This document shows positions 54,061-62,878 of a stretch of 64,000 nt of DNA, one piece after another. The stretch is from the NCBI GenBank assembly GCA_904420205.1, contig CAJFUN010000023.1, positions 62,001-126,000 on the forward strand, written 5' to 3'. Both the position numbers and the translations under genes were made by a program. The DNA is from Candidatus Parachristensenella avicola (GTDB lineage Bacteria > Bacillota > Clostridia > Christensenellales > UMGS416). The first letter of the stretch is position 1. Every line of letters starts with the position of its first letter. The notes beneath the pieces are model-generated. The model did not search any database. It saw only the letters and a program-made list of their open reading frames with translations, and was not told where the DNA came from.

Positions 54061-54642
54061 ATGCTGCCATCCAAGGAAGAAGCAGTTGGAATGCTCGAGG
54101 AAGCAGAGGGGATGAACCCGGGCCCCTGGGCCGCCCACAGCCGGGTAGCGGGCGCTTGCGCCCGGAGGATTGCTTGCCGAACGGGCCTGGATGGAGAAAA
54201 GGCCGAGATGCTGGGCTTATTGCACGATATCGGACGGCGCTTCGGCATAAGCCAATTAAGGCATGTGTACGATGGATGGCGCTATATGATGCAACTGGGA
54301 TATGACGAGGTGGCGCGGGTCTGCCTGAGCCATTCGTTCCCCGTGCAGGATATTCGGGTGGATATGGCGGCTATCGACATCACACCGGAAGCCTATGAAG
54401 CGCTGGGCCGGGCGCTGGCCGCGATGAGATACGATGATTACGACCGGTTAATCCAGCTATGGGATTCCACTGCCATGGCGGAGGGACCGATGGACATGGA
54501 AATGCGCATGACGGACGTGAAACGCCGCTATGGCGCCTATCCGCAGGAGAAGTGGGAAAAGAACTTTGCGCTGAAGGCCTATTTTGAGGCCTGCATGAAG
54601 GCTTCGCTGCGGGAGGCGCTGTCGAATTTGAAGATAAACTAG
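54061..54642 (+). CDS. HD-domain protein
   Basis: This 193-residue protein has an HD hydrolase core: histidine in WAAHSRVAGACARRIA, the H-D pair in LLHDIGRRFG, and later SHSFPVQDI. The C-terminal half is helical. HD-domain proteins hydrolyse phosphate esters of nucleotides; a more specific name is not supported. GGAAGGAAGGGAG precedes the ATG. It probably forms a unit with mgtC, closed by a terminator. Confidence 0.75.
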   Translation: MLPSKEEAVGMLEEAEGMNPGPWAAHSRVAGACARRIACRTGLDGEKAEMLGLLHDIGRRFGISQLRHVYDGWRYMMQLGYDEVARVCLSHSFPVQDIRVDMAAIDITPEAYEALGRALAAMRYDDYDRLIQLWDSTAMAEGPMDMEMRMTDVKRRYGAYPQEKWEKNFALKAYFEACMKASLREALSNLKIN

Positions 54643-54658
54643 GGCGGCGGGCAAGCAA

Positions 54659-54692
54659 AAAACAGAAGCCACACAAGGGCTTCTGTTTTTGT
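54659..54692. terminator. Bidirectional terminator between the HD gene and the OPA transporter
   Basis: AAAACAGAAGCC and GGCTTCTGTTTT form a 12-bp stem with T-runs on both sides, between two converging genes. Confidence 0.88.
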
Positions 54693-54710
54693 CATTTGGA
54701 CCTGTAGATA

Positions 54711-55940
54711 CTACTCTGCAGAGGCGGATATAAACTTTTTCCAGCGGCGAATGCTCCCGCCGCAGCAAGCGGCGCCTAGCAGCGCAATGACGGCCCACAT
54801 ACCGATCGTAAACGTCCAACCCATACGCTGTGATACCGCGGCAAAACCGTATGCGGAAGCGGCGCTGCCGATATAGGTAAAGGTGTTTAGGACGCCTGAT
54901 ATGGTGGATACCCGTCCGTACTGGGCGAAAAACGCCGGCAAGCGGCTGATGAGCAGCATATTGATGCCATGCATGCAGCCGGTGATCAGCATCATGCATA
55001 CAACGGATACCGCAGCGCCCGATGAGCCGAAAAGATAGAGCACCGCACCCGCAGCACAGGCTAAAGCAAACAAAATCGTAGAAGCGGTTAAATCGTTCCG
55101 AACTTTCGACTGAAGCCAGGAAGCGGCAGATATGCTGAGAATGCTGAAAATGGGCAGAACGACCGTTGTCAGAATGGATGCGCCGGTCTGCAAATGATAA
55201 GTTTCGGTTATATAGGTGGGCATCCAGGTGGTAATCCCGTCGCGCAACATGCCCTGCAGGACGATGGCCAGCATAATGGGAATCAGACCGGAGAGCAAGA
55301 TGATCCGGCCCATGGAGACGCGGTGGTCGCTGTCGCTGTCATAGCGCGTTGGGCGCTGCTTATCGGCAAGTTCGCAGACGGGTTCGACCAGCATCCAGAG
55401 AAAGGCGGCTGCAATGCCGATCGCGGCAGGAATGAAAAAGGAGCTCCTCCAGCCGGAGAGCGCAATGCATCCGGGCACCATGAGATATACGGCGATGGAT
55501 CCAAAAGATGCCGCGATGGAAACCCAAAGGCTTGCGCGGCGATAATCGTCGCTGCCCATATTTTCCGCCATCACCCGCACCAGCGGCGGCCAAAGCATCG
55601 CCTGCGCGACGCCGTTTACACACCATAGCGCCGTCATGCTGCCGATATCCGACAGCAGCCCCATGCCTAGGTTGCAGGCGGCAGTGGCAAGCATTCCTCC
55701 GAAAATGACATAGCGCGGATGAATCTTGTCGCCAAGCCACCCGCTAAGCAGCTGTCCCAAGCCATAGGTAATGAACATACCGGTTATGGCAAAGCTGCCC
55801 TGCTCCTTGGTGATGCCCATGCTTCGCACGATTTCGGCCAGCGCAGCGGCATAGTTATGCCGAGTAAGGTAGCTGGTAAAATAGACCACGCAGCACAGGA
55901 GGATAAGAGCGCCGACGCGCTTTTTTTCTGATTGGATCAT
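54711..55940 (-). CDS. Major facilitator transporter of the organophosphate antiporter (OPA) group
   Basis: This 409-residue protein has 12 membrane segments. The start VYFTSYLTRHNYAAALAEI and SFAITGMFITYGLGQLLSGW with GDKIHPRYVIFGG are the OPA group marks, with the conserved arginine in TRHNY. Members (GlpT, UhpT, PgtP, UhpC) exchange phosphate for a phosphorylated sugar or glycerol. It is the last gene in a minus-strand operon with a phosphodiesterase and a DeoR regulator, overlapping the former by 4 bp, so the substrate may be a phosphorylated sugar. Confidence 0.82.
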   Translation of the reverse strand: MIQSEKKRVGALILLCCVVYFTSYLTRHNYAAALAEIVRSMGITKEQGSFAITGMFITYGLGQLLSGWLGDKIHPRYVIFGGMLATAACNLGMGLLSDIGSMTALWCVNGVAQAMLWPPLVRVMAENMGSDDYRRASLWVSIAASFGSIAVYLMVPGCIALSGWRSSFFIPAAIGIAAAFLWMLVEPVCELADKQRPTRYDSDSDHRVSMGRIILLSGLIPIMLAIVLQGMLRDGITTWMPTYITETYHLQTGASILTTVVLPIFSILSISAASWLQSKVRNDLTASTILFALACAAGAVLYLFGSSGAAVSVVCMMLITGCMHGINMLLISRLPAFFAQYGRVSTISGVLNTFTYIGSAASAYGFAAVSQRMGWTFTIGMWAVIALLGAACCGGSIRRWKKFISASAE

Positions 55941-56716
55941 AGAAGGCTATGCCCCTCCCAATCGCGGTTGGCCGGTATCCCCAGAAGCTTTGTCACGGTG
56001 GGGGCAATGTCCAGGATGCTGACGCTGGAAAGCTGCTTTCCGGCGGCAAATTCAGGACCGCGGCAGATGACCGGAATGGTCATATCTTCAGGCTGATCGG
56101 TGCCGTGGTAGCGCTCATGTCCGCCGTGATCCGCGGTAATGATCACACGGTACGACGCGGGAAGAATCGAGATTACCTGCTGCATTGCGTCCAGTGCCTC
56201 GCGCACCGAGGCCATATATTCCTCTCCCATCCAGCCGTATTTGTGGCCGACTTCGTCGGTCACTCCGATATAGAAAAAGACAAAATCCGGGAGCTCGGCA
56301 GGGATATAGCGACAGATTTCGGATAACGTCATCTGAAGGCTTTTGTGCATTCCCTCTGCGCCATGACCGGCTGCCATGTAGCTGAAATCCAAAGAGCCCG
56401 GACGGGATAGGTCGCGTAGCTGCTCCCAGTCGTAGAAAATGGCGGTTTTTCCCTCGAAGCGGTTGATCTGCTCAAACAACCCTTCCACGGGCCGGACCGG
56501 AGGCGTATAGTCATTGGTCAGCACGTTATGGCGCTGCGGGGTAACGCTGTGGAACAGCGACATATGACACGGCAGCGTTACGCTCGGCATGACCGTTTTC
56601 GCCTGCATGGTATAGCTGCTCTGGCTCAGGAGCGTTTCGGCAAAGGGGTGGCCGCAGGTTAAAAATCCATCGGGCCGCATCCCGTCTGCCAGGATCAGAA
56701 GCGTTTTGTTATCCAT
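55937..56716 (-). CDS. Alkaline phosphatase-superfamily phosphodiesterase/nucleotide pyrophosphatase
   Basis: This 259-residue protein has the metal-site layout of the nucleotide pyrophosphatase/phosphodiesterase family: LLILADGMRPD at the start (first Asp), nucleophile Thr in MPSVTLPCHMSLFHSVTP, DFVFFYIGVTDEVGHKYG (Asp, His) and VIITADHGGHER (D-H-G-G-H). No signal peptide, so it is cytoplasmic; it is shorter than typical family members. Its start overlaps the DeoR gene by 8 bp, and its end overlaps the OPA gene. It may cleave an imported phosphodiester. Confidence 0.82.
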   Translation of the reverse strand: MDNKTLLILADGMRPDGFLTCGHPFAETLLSQSSYTMQAKTVMPSVTLPCHMSLFHSVTPQRHNVLTNDYTPPVRPVEGLFEQINRFEGKTAIFYDWEQLRDLSRPGSLDFSYMAAGHGAEGMHKSLQMTLSEICRYIPAELPDFVFFYIGVTDEVGHKYGWMGEEYMASVREALDAMQQVISILPASYRVIITADHGGHERYHGTDQPEDMTIPVICRGPEFAAGKQLSSVSILDIAPTVTKLLGIPANRDWEGHSLL

Positions 56717-57503
56717 GGGGGTTTTCCTCCTTTATTTCCGGCAAATGGACGTGAACGCCCTTGGTGTTGCAGCGCTGAATGAATTCCATGGGCGCTTTTC
56801 GGTCCGTTGCAATCGTGATTAGCGGGGAAAGCGGGCAGATCTGATATGCCCCCATTTGATCCAGCTTGCTGGAATCCACCACGGCGATCACCTCCTCTGC
56901 CGATTGAGTTAAAATCCGCTGTATCGGGACCAGCTCCGGTATGTAATCTCCCAAGCCCTGACGCAGAGAAAGGGCGCCGGGGCAGAGAATAGCCTTCTGC
57001 GCATGAAGCCCTTTGAGCATGTCTTCCGCCTGATAGCCGTAAAACGCCTGCTCGCTGCGCAGAAATTCTCCGCCAATCTGAATCAGATGAAATTCTTCCT
57101 GGCGCGAGAGAATTTGCATGACCTCGAAGGAATGGGTAATGACGGTCAACGCCTTAAAGCGCTTGCATAACCGCAGCGCAATTTCCTTCGCTGTGCTGCC
57201 GCTGTCCAGGAAAATGCGTTCGCCTTCGTGGATGACCTCGACGGCAGCGGCAGCGGCCTCGATCTTTTCTTCCCGGTTGCGATTGTTTCGTTCAGAAAGC
57301 TTCTCAAATTGCAGCATTTTGTGCTGCATGGACACAGCGCCGCCATGTACCCGCCTAAGCAGGCCGCGCTGCTCTAGATGGGCTAGATCCCGGCGGATCG
57401 TCTCAATGGAAACCTGATAGCGGTCCATTAGCTGGCTGACCGTTACGGCTTGCCCTTCGGCTACCAAACGGGCGATCTCCGCCCTGCGCTCATCTGCAAA
57501 CAA
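56709..57503 (-). CDS. DeoR-family transcriptional regulator
   Basis: This 264-residue protein has an N-terminal helix-turn-helix (FADERRAEIARLVAEGQAVT, VSIETIRRDLAHLEQRGLLR and the RVHGGAV end) and a C-terminal DeoRC sugar-phosphate-binding domain with IFLDSGSTAKEIALRL and EVIAVVDSSKLDQMGAY. The start is a TTG at 57503, 8 bases after GGAGG, giving the usual length; upstream in-frame starts lack such a site. DeoR proteins sense sugar phosphates. It is the first gene of the operon with the phosphodiesterase and the OPA transporter. Confidence 0.9.
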   Translation of the reverse strand: MFADERRAEIARLVAEGQAVTVSQLMDRYQVSIETIRRDLAHLEQRGLLRRVHGGAVSMQHKMLQFEKLSERNNRNREEKIEAAAAAVEVIHEGERIFLDSGSTAKEIALRLCKRFKALTVITHSFEVMQILSRQEEFHLIQIGGEFLRSEQAFYGYQAEDMLKGLHAQKAILCPGALSLRQGLGDYIPELVPIQRILTQSAEEVIAVVDSSKLDQMGAYQICPLSPLITIATDRKAPMEFIQRCNTKGVHVHLPEIKEENPHG

Positions 57504-57536
57504 ATCCAACAACCTCCAACAATTTACAACGGCTTC

Positions 57537-57565
57537 TTTATAGCATATCTGAAGGAATATGTCAA
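57537..57565 (-). promoter_or_regulatory. Promoter of the DeoR operon
   Basis: On the minus strand consensus TTGACA (57560-57565) and TATAAA (57537-57542) are 17 bp apart, about 34 bp before the TTG start. Confidence 0.8.
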
Positions 57566-57654
57566 GCCGCTTTACGATATGTGCAACGGCTCCAATCGTG
57601 TGGCCGGATACATCCGCAGCGTTCAGAAAATCAGCGCTGGCCAGGACAGAAAAC

Positions 57655-57704
57655 AGCACCGCACCAGACGATTCCCCTTAGGGAGGAGCGCGCGGTGCGG
57701 TGCT
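57655..57704 (-). terminator. Long inverted repeat after queT, probable terminator
   Basis: AGCACCGCACC (57655-57665) and GGTGCGGTGCT (57694-57704) form an 11-bp stem with an inner loop that can fold (CCCC/GGG). On the minus strand a weak T-run follows. It may end the queT transcript or affect the DeoR leader. Confidence 0.45.
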
Positions 57705-57782
57705 TCTTCTAGCTATATGGTTTAGAACGGAAAAGCGTTTGCCGTATCCGAGTTCTTATTTAAGCATGGTTGTGCAATCAGT

Positions 57783-58283
57783 CTAGCGGCTGCCGCCAAA
57801 GATGCGGGGATACCGGCGCAGCAGAAGCAGCAACGGATATCCTAGGCCATAGCAGGCAACCGCCTGCCCTGCACCGATGGAGAGCACCCAGGGCCAATAG
57901 GGCATCTGGGAGGTGAAAGCCAGCACGCCGGCCACGATAAAGGCGTTCAGCACTACCGGCGGCAGTGGTGCAAGCCAGGATTTCTTTACGCGGGAGGAAA
58001 GCCATGCGGCGAGCAGAGTGGCCAGCGTGCCGAAAATTACATCGAGGATCCCGCCGCCCAGGCCGAAGGCGGCGCCTACAATGTTGGAAATCAGGCAGCC
58101 CACGGCAAGGCCGGGAATGGCGGCTGTGGTAAAATACGGCAAAATGGTCAGCGCTTCAGCGATCCGGACCTGAATGGGGCCAAACATAAAGGCGCCGACG
58201 GTCGGGATGGCCGAAGCGAGGATGGTCAGCGCTGCATAGAGCGCGGCGATAACGGCGGCTTGGGTTAGCTTGTGGGTGTTCAA
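57783..58283 (-). CDS. queT: Queuosine precursor transporter QueT (ECF S component)
   Basis: This 166-residue protein has about five or six membrane helices. The opening TQAAVIAALYAALTILAS, then FGPIQVRIAEALTILPYF, GLAVGCLISNIVGA and GILDVIFGTLATLLAAWLS match the QueT family, the substrate-binding part of an energy-coupling-factor importer for queuine precursors such as preQ0 or preQ1. The ATPase and EcfT parts are not in the window. A preQ1-I riboswitch lies 105 nt upstream, which confirms the substrate class. GGAAGGAG precedes the ATG. Confidence 0.93.
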   Translation of the reverse strand: MNTHKLTQAAVIAALYAALTILASAIPTVGAFMFGPIQVRIAEALTILPYFTTAAIPGLAVGCLISNIVGAAFGLGGGILDVIFGTLATLLAAWLSSRVKKSWLAPLPPVVLNAFIVAGVLAFTSQMPYWPWVLSIGAGQAVACYGLGYPLLLLLRRYPRIFGGSR

Positions 58284-58387
58284 TTCCTTCTCCTTCCACC
58301 ATCCGCCGCGCTAAAGAAAGGGGGCGATGCCGCGCCGATGCGCAGATCTCCCCCATCAAAAGCATACGAGGGGCGTTATGCCCCAAG

Positions 58388-58425
58388 CCTAGTTTTGTTT
58401 AACGACAGGATGGTTACGAACTGTC
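58388..58425 (-). ncRNA. preQ1-I riboswitch of queT
   Basis: On the minus strand GACAGTTCGTAACC...ATCCTGTC, followed by the A-rich AAACAAAACTAGG tail, matches the class I preQ1 aptamer: a 5-bp stem (GACAG/CTGTC), a C-containing loop, and a tail able to form the pseudoknot. It is 38 nt, the usual size. A GGGGC/GCCCC hairpin follows at about 58367-58386. It lies 105 nt before queT and is downstream of a consensus promoter. Confidence 0.85.
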
Positions 58426-58443
58426 TATAAAATTGCACGACTC

Positions 58444-58472
58444 AGTATACCAGAATCATCCCCGGCTGGCAA
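58444..58472 (-). promoter_or_regulatory. Promoter of queT
   Basis: On the minus strand TTGCCA (58467-58472) and TATACT (58444-58449) are 17 bp apart. The riboswitch begins about 19 bp downstream of the -10 box. Confidence 0.8.
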
Positions 58473-58481
58473 GCGCTTTTC

Positions 58482-58510
58482 TTGACTTTATTCCGGGCCT
58501 ATTATACAAT
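58482..58510 (+). promoter_or_regulatory. Promoter of leuS
   Basis: TTGACT (58482-58487) and TACAAT (58505-58510) are separated by 17 bp. The leader is about 45 nt, too short for a T-box. Confidence 0.75.
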
Positions 58511-58559
58511 AAGCCACAGAATAAACGTGGAGTTTTCCGCATCCAAGGAGGAAGCGTAT

Positions 58560-60977
58560 ATGGATTTTCCCGAATATCAGCCTAAGGATATCGAAGGCAA
58601 GTGGCAACGCCGCTGGGAGGATAGCGGCGTCTTTCATGCTAAAGACGATTACAGCATGCCCAAATTTTATGCGCTGATTGAATTCCCCTATCCCTCGGGC
58701 CAAGGGCTGCATGTGGGGCATCCCCGCAGCAACACGGCGCTGGACATCATTGCCCGTAAACGCCGCATGCAGGGCTATAACGTGCTTTACCCTATCGGCT
58801 GGGATGCTTTCGGCCTGCCGACGGAGAACTACGCCATTGCCAATAACATCCCTCCGGCCGTGGTAACCAAGCAGAATGTGGATCATTTCCGCCAGCAGCT
58901 GAAGGCACTAGGGTTCTCCTTCGACTATACGCGGGAAGTGAACACCAGCGACCCGGATTACTATAAGTGGACCCAGTGGATTTTCCTCAAGCTCTTTGAG
59001 CGAGGGCTGGCCTATAAGAGCGAAATGCCCATTAATTTCTGCACGCACTGCAAAGTGGGCCTAGCCAATGAGGAAGTGGTGGACAACCACTGCGAGCGCT
59101 GCGGCGGCGAGGTGGTGCGCAAGGTAAAGAGCCAGTGGATGCTCAGGATTACCGATTATGCTCAGAAGCTGCTGGACGGCCTGGACCAGGTGGACTTCCT
59201 GGAGAAGATCAAAACCCAGCAGCGCAACTGGATCGGCCGCAGCGAGGGCGCGGAGGTGGATTTTGCGATCGCGGGAGCGGAGGATAAGATCCGCGTCTTT
59301 ACCACACGGCCCGATACGCTTTTCGGCGCGACCTATATGGTGCTTAGCCCGGAGCATCCGCTGGTCGATCGGTATGCCGCGCGCATCGCCAACATGGACG
59401 CGGTGCTGGAATACCGCAAGGCTGCCGCCGCCAAAAGCGACTTTGAACGCACCGAGCTGGCCAAGGACAAGACGGGCGTGCGGCTGGAGGGCTTTACGGC
59501 CATTAACCCGGTAAACGGCCGCGAGATCCCGGTATTTATCTCGGACTACGTGCTGATGACTTACGGCACGGGCGCCATCATGGCGGTACCTGCTCATGAT
59601 ACCCGCGACTGGGATTTCGCCAAAAAATTCGGCCTCCCCATTATTGAGGTCGTAGCCGGAGGCAATGTGGACGAGGCGGCCTTTACCGATATTGCTGCCG
59701 GTAAGATGGTCAACTCGGGCTTCCTGGACGGCTTGACGGTGGCGGAAGCCAAAGAACGAATCATCGCCTTCCTGGAGGAAAAGGGCCTGGGTAAGCGTAC
59801 GGTCAACTATAAGCTGCGCGACTGGGTCTTCTCCCGGCAGCGATACTGGGGCGAACCAATCCCGCTGGTAAAATGCCCCTGCTGCGGATGGGTGCCTCTG
59901 CCGGAGGATCAGCTACCGCTGACGCTGCCGGAAGTGGCCGAATTCCGGCCCGGGGACGACGGAGAATCGCCTCTGGCGGCGGTTCACGACTGGGTGAATA
60001 CGACCTGCCCGAAGTGCGGCGGACCGGCCCAACGCGAAACGGATACGATGCCCCAGTGGGCCGGCTCTTCTTGGTACTTTTTGCGTTATTGTGATCCGCA
60101 TAACCATGAAGCGCTGGCCTCTAAGGAGGCGCTGGACTACTGGATGCCGGTGGACTGGTACAACGGCGGCATGGAACATACGACGTTGCACTTGCTGTAC
60201 TCACGGTTCTGGCATCTGTTCCTGCATGACATTGGCTTGGTGTCTGCGCCGGAACCCTATAAAAAGCGCACCAGCCACGGCATGATCCTGGGAGCCAACG
60301 GGGAAAAAATGTCCAAATCACGGGGTAACGTGGTAAACCCCGACGATATGGTGAACCAATATGGCGCCGACGCCTTCCGGACTTATGAGATGTTCATGGG
60401 CGCTTTCGATCAACCCATTCCCTGGTCGACACAAGGCGTAGCCGGCTGCCGCCGGTTCCTTGACCGCGTGTGGCGGCTGCAGCAGATGGTTACCCCGGAG
60501 TCGGGATACCGTCCCTCCATGGTAGGGCGGATGCATCGCGTTATCCGTAAGGTGTCTGAGGACTTTGAGGCCATGAAGTTCAATACGGCAATTGCGGCCA
60601 TGATGGAGCTGGTGAACGCCTTCTACGGCGAGAATGCCGTAACCCGGGATGAGTACAAGACGCTGCTGATGCTGCTGAGCCCGGTCGCGCCCCATATCTG
60701 CGAGGAGATTTGGGAGCGCCTCGGTTGTGAAGGAATGATTTGCCAGCAGCACTGGCCGGAATATGATCCGGCGCTGTGCGTGGAAGACGAAGTGGAGATT
60801 CCGGTACAGGTCAACGGCAAGATCCGCGCCCGCATGACGGTGTCCCGCTCCGCGGCGCAGGAAGAGATTCGGGATAAAGCGCTGGCCGAGCCCAGAGTAG
60901 CCGATTCCATGGCAGGGAAAACGATGGTGAAGTGCATCGTCGTGCCGGGGAAAATTGTCAATATCGTCGTAAAATAG
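58560..60977 (+). CDS. leuS: Leucyl-tRNA synthetase
   Basis: This 805-residue class I synthetase charges tRNA-Leu. It has HIGH in [16 protein letters not shown], the CP1 editing domain (about residues 220-410; threonine-rich region [20 protein letters not shown] and [18 protein letters not shown]), and the KMSKS loop in [17 protein letters not shown]. Two zinc-type cysteine clusters appear ([35 protein letters not shown]). AAGGAGG precedes the ATG at 58560. No T-box, unlike metG. Confidence 0.97.
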   Translation: MDFPEYQPKDIEGKWQRRWEDSGVFHAKDDYSMPKFYALIEFPYPSGQGLHVGHPRSNTALDIIARKRRMQGYNVLYPIGWDAFGLPTENYAIANNIPPAVVTKQNVDHFRQQLKALGFSFDYTREVNTSDPDYYKWTQWIFLKLFERGLAYKSEMPINFCTHCKVGLANEEVVDNHCERCGGEVVRKVKSQWMLRITDYAQKLLDGLDQVDFLEKIKTQQRNWIGRSEGAEVDFAIAGAEDKIRVFTTRPDTLFGATYMVLSPEHPLVDRYAARIANMDAVLEYRKAAAAKSDFERTELAKDKTGVRLEGFTAINPVNGREIPVFISDYVLMTYGTGAIMAVPAHDTRDWDFAKKFGLPIIEVVAGGNVDEAAFTDIAAGKMVNSGFLDGLTVAEAKERIIAFLEEKGLGKRTVNYKLRDWVFSRQRYWGEPIPLVKCPCCGWVPLPEDQLPLTLPEVAEFRPGDDGESPLAAVHDWVNTTCPKCGGPAQRETDTMPQWAGSSWYFLRYCDPHNHEALASKEALDYWMPVDWYNGGMEHTTLHLLYSRFWHLFLHDIGLVSAPEPYKKRTSHGMILGANGEKMSKSRGNVVNPDDMVNQYGADAFRTYEMFMGAFDQPIPWSTQGVAGCRRFLDRVWRLQQMVTPESGYRPSMVGRMHRVIRKVSEDFEAMKFNTAIAAMMELVNAFYGENAVTRDEYKTLLMLLSPVAPHICEEIWERLGCEGMICQQHWPEYDPALCVEDEVEIPVQVNGKIRARMTVSRSAAQEEIRDKALAEPRVADSMAGKTMVKCIVVPGKIVNIVVK

Positions 60978-61000
60978 CGCCTTCCCTTAAAGAAGCAGGA

Positions 61001-61029
61001 AAGGGCGCCGCATGTGCGGCGCCCTTTTT
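61001..61029 (+). terminator. Terminator after leuS
   Basis: AAGGGCGCCGCA and TGCGGCGCCCTT form a 12-bp stem, followed by T residues. Confidence 0.9.
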
Positions 61030-61126
61030 GCGTGGGGAGAAAGCGACGGAGGAAGGTCAACGCCGTACATGGCAAATCCTGACCTAAGCAGGTATGATAA
61101 AAGGACAAGGATTGGAGGAGATAACC

Positions 61127-62428
61127 ATGCAACAAAAGATGATGGAGCTTCGGCCGGAGCTTTCCCGGCTATACGCCGTTTCCCTGCAGGGTGAAGACGT
61201 ACCGGTATACCATACAGCTGAGGCGGATTATGCGATCCTGGTGGTTTGCGACGATGCGCCGCAGCGGGTGCAGGTGCAGATACGCGAAAACTTTGAGCGG
61301 CTGGTGATCCGGCCTCTAAAGGAAAGAGACTATACGCTGGAAAATGGCACCCTAACGCTGACGATGCGCGCCGGGGACAAATGGTCTGTGGAGCTGGACG
61401 GCGACCTGATCCGCCCCCTTTTTCTGCTGTGTAGCCGATACATCCCGAAGCCGGCCGATGCTAACCATGTTTTTGCCGCCGGTACCGTGACCTTTATCGG
61501 CGATATGGAACTGGCAAGCGGCGATACCGTGTATCTGGAAGCGGGCGCGATCGTACATGGAAGCTTCCGTGCCGATCACGCGGAAGGGATCACGATCACC
61601 GGCAATGGGTTGCTGGTGGGCAGCCTGCTGCATGAACCGGAACCGGCTCCCCGGCGGCTGATGATGCGGTTCCTGGCCTGCCAGAACGTGCAGGTTAGCG
61701 GGGTAACGCTGGTAGACGGCCCTTGCTGGCACGTAGTGCCCATCGCCTGCCGGCAGGTGACGGTGCGGGATGTGAACATTATCACCCTGAAAATGTGCGG
61801 AGATGGCATTGATGTGGTGGGCAGCGAGGATGTGTTGATCGAAGGGTGCTTTATCCGTACCAACGACGATTGTATCGTGGTGAAAGCTAACCGATATGAC
61901 GATCCGATGGGCTGTAAAGACGCGAGGAATATCCTGGCGCGGGATTGCGTGCTTTGGAATGCCAAGTGCGGCAATGCCATGGAGATCGGGTATGAAACAA
62001 GCTGCACAGAGATCTGTGACGTAACCTTTGAGCATATTGCCGTGATCCACTGCCAGCTGGAGGGCTGGCAGTCCGGCGGTGTGTTTACCATCCATAATGG
62101 CGACCGGGGGCATGTACATCGTATCCAGTATCGCCATATCACGGTGGAGGACGCCCAGGAAAAGCTGGTGGATTTCAAGATCCTCTGCTCCAAGTATTCT
62201 GTGGACCTGCAGCGCGGGCAGATCAGCGATATCGCCTTTGAGCATATCCATGTGGTTGAGGGGCCTTTCCCGCCCTCGATCATCCGCGGATATGAATCGG
62301 AGCTGGCGGAGAAGCATGTGGTGAGCGATATCCGTTTCCGCGACTTCACGGTTCACGGGACGCCGGTAACCGACCGGCTCAGCGCGCGGATGATTCTGGA
62401 GATGTGCCAGGATGTGACCTTTTCCTAG
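61127..62428 (+). CDS. GH28-family (polygalacturonase/rhamnogalacturonase-like) protein
   Basis: This 433-residue right-handed beta-helix protein has GH28-like motifs: MCGDGIDVVGSEDVLIEGCF (usual N-T-D-G-I-D region), RTNDDCIVVKA (catalytic D-D pair) and KCGNAMEIGYETSC at the place of the G-H-G motif. The usual G-H-G histidine is replaced, so activity may be altered. The N-terminal 150 residues form a beta-rich start. No signal peptide, so it is cytoplasmic. TTGGAGGAG precedes the ATG at 61127. It fits an intracellular pectin-oligosaccharide role, with uxuA and the rhamnosidase-like gene. Confidence 0.78.
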   Translation: MQQKMMELRPELSRLYAVSLQGEDVPVYHTAEADYAILVVCDDAPQRVQVQIRENFERLVIRPLKERDYTLENGTLTLTMRAGDKWSVELDGDLIRPLFLLCSRYIPKPADANHVFAAGTVTFIGDMELASGDTVYLEAGAIVHGSFRADHAEGITITGNGLLVGSLLHEPEPAPRRLMMRFLACQNVQVSGVTLVDGPCWHVVPIACRQVTVRDVNIITLKMCGDGIDVVGSEDVLIEGCFIRTNDDCIVVKANRYDDPMGCKDARNILARDCVLWNAKCGNAMEIGYETSCTEICDVTFEHIAVIHCQLEGWQSGGVFTIHNGDRGHVHRIQYRHITVEDAQEKLVDFKILCSKYSVDLQRGQISDIAFEHIHVVEGPFPPSIIRGYESELAEKHVVSDIRFRDFTVHGTPVTDRLSARMILEMCQDVTFS

Positions 62429-62446
62429 AAGAGCGGCTATTCTATT

Positions 62447-62478
62447 ATCCCCTGCGAAAAATGCAGGGGATTTTTTTC
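62447..62478 (+). terminator. Terminator after the GH28-like gene
   Basis: ATCCCCTGC and GCAGGGGAT form a 9-bp stem with a 7-base loop and a run of seven T residues. Confidence 0.88.
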
Positions 62479-62878
62479 TTTCCGGAATTGCCTGCCGTAT
62501 AGCGATAAATATCATATAATATATTGTATATAACAATATGGGAGATGAGCAAGAGGAAAATGTGATGGATGGAATAACTAAAATGAAATATTATAAATTT
62601 AGACTTAATAGATATGAATTGCAAAGAAAATAATGTAATTGTGATATTATGTCGATAGATGGGATGTTTTGTCCTTTTCTTATAAAAGTGTTTACAAGAT
62701 GTTCGCTCTAGCATAGACTGGAATCATAAAATAAAATGATTATTTTAGATAATAAGTTTTTTATTCTAGGATGCAATGCGCGGCTCGGATGGGTGAATGA
62801 AATTCAAGGTAGGCTTATGGGGTAGGGGACGCTCGGCTCCATAAGAATTGGGATCGACCCAGACAAAAGGAGGAGACC
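62479..62878. other. A+T-rich upstream region of the second LipO-like gene
   Basis: About 400 bp, distinctly A+T-rich compared with the genes around it. It contains a perfect inverted repeat at 62521-62539 and a promoter-like TTTACA (62691-62696), 17 bp before TAGACT (62714-62719). No coding frame of note was seen. A similar A+T-rich block precedes the LipO-like gene at 34109. Confidence 0.5.
62521..62539 (+). repeat. Inverted repeat ATATTGT-N5-ACAATAT
   Basis: A perfect 7-bp inverted repeat with a five-base spacer. It could be an operator or a random A+T palindrome. Confidence 0.4.

Noticed and set aside
58511..58559. Possible T-box before leuS
   Set aside because: Promoter to start codon is only about 50 nt. 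There is no room for a T-box.
61352..62536. Minus-strand frame of 394 codons opposite the GH28-like gene
   Set aside because: The GH28-like reading on the plus strand has clear motifs. The minus frame is a shadow with His/Gln/Pro-rich composition.
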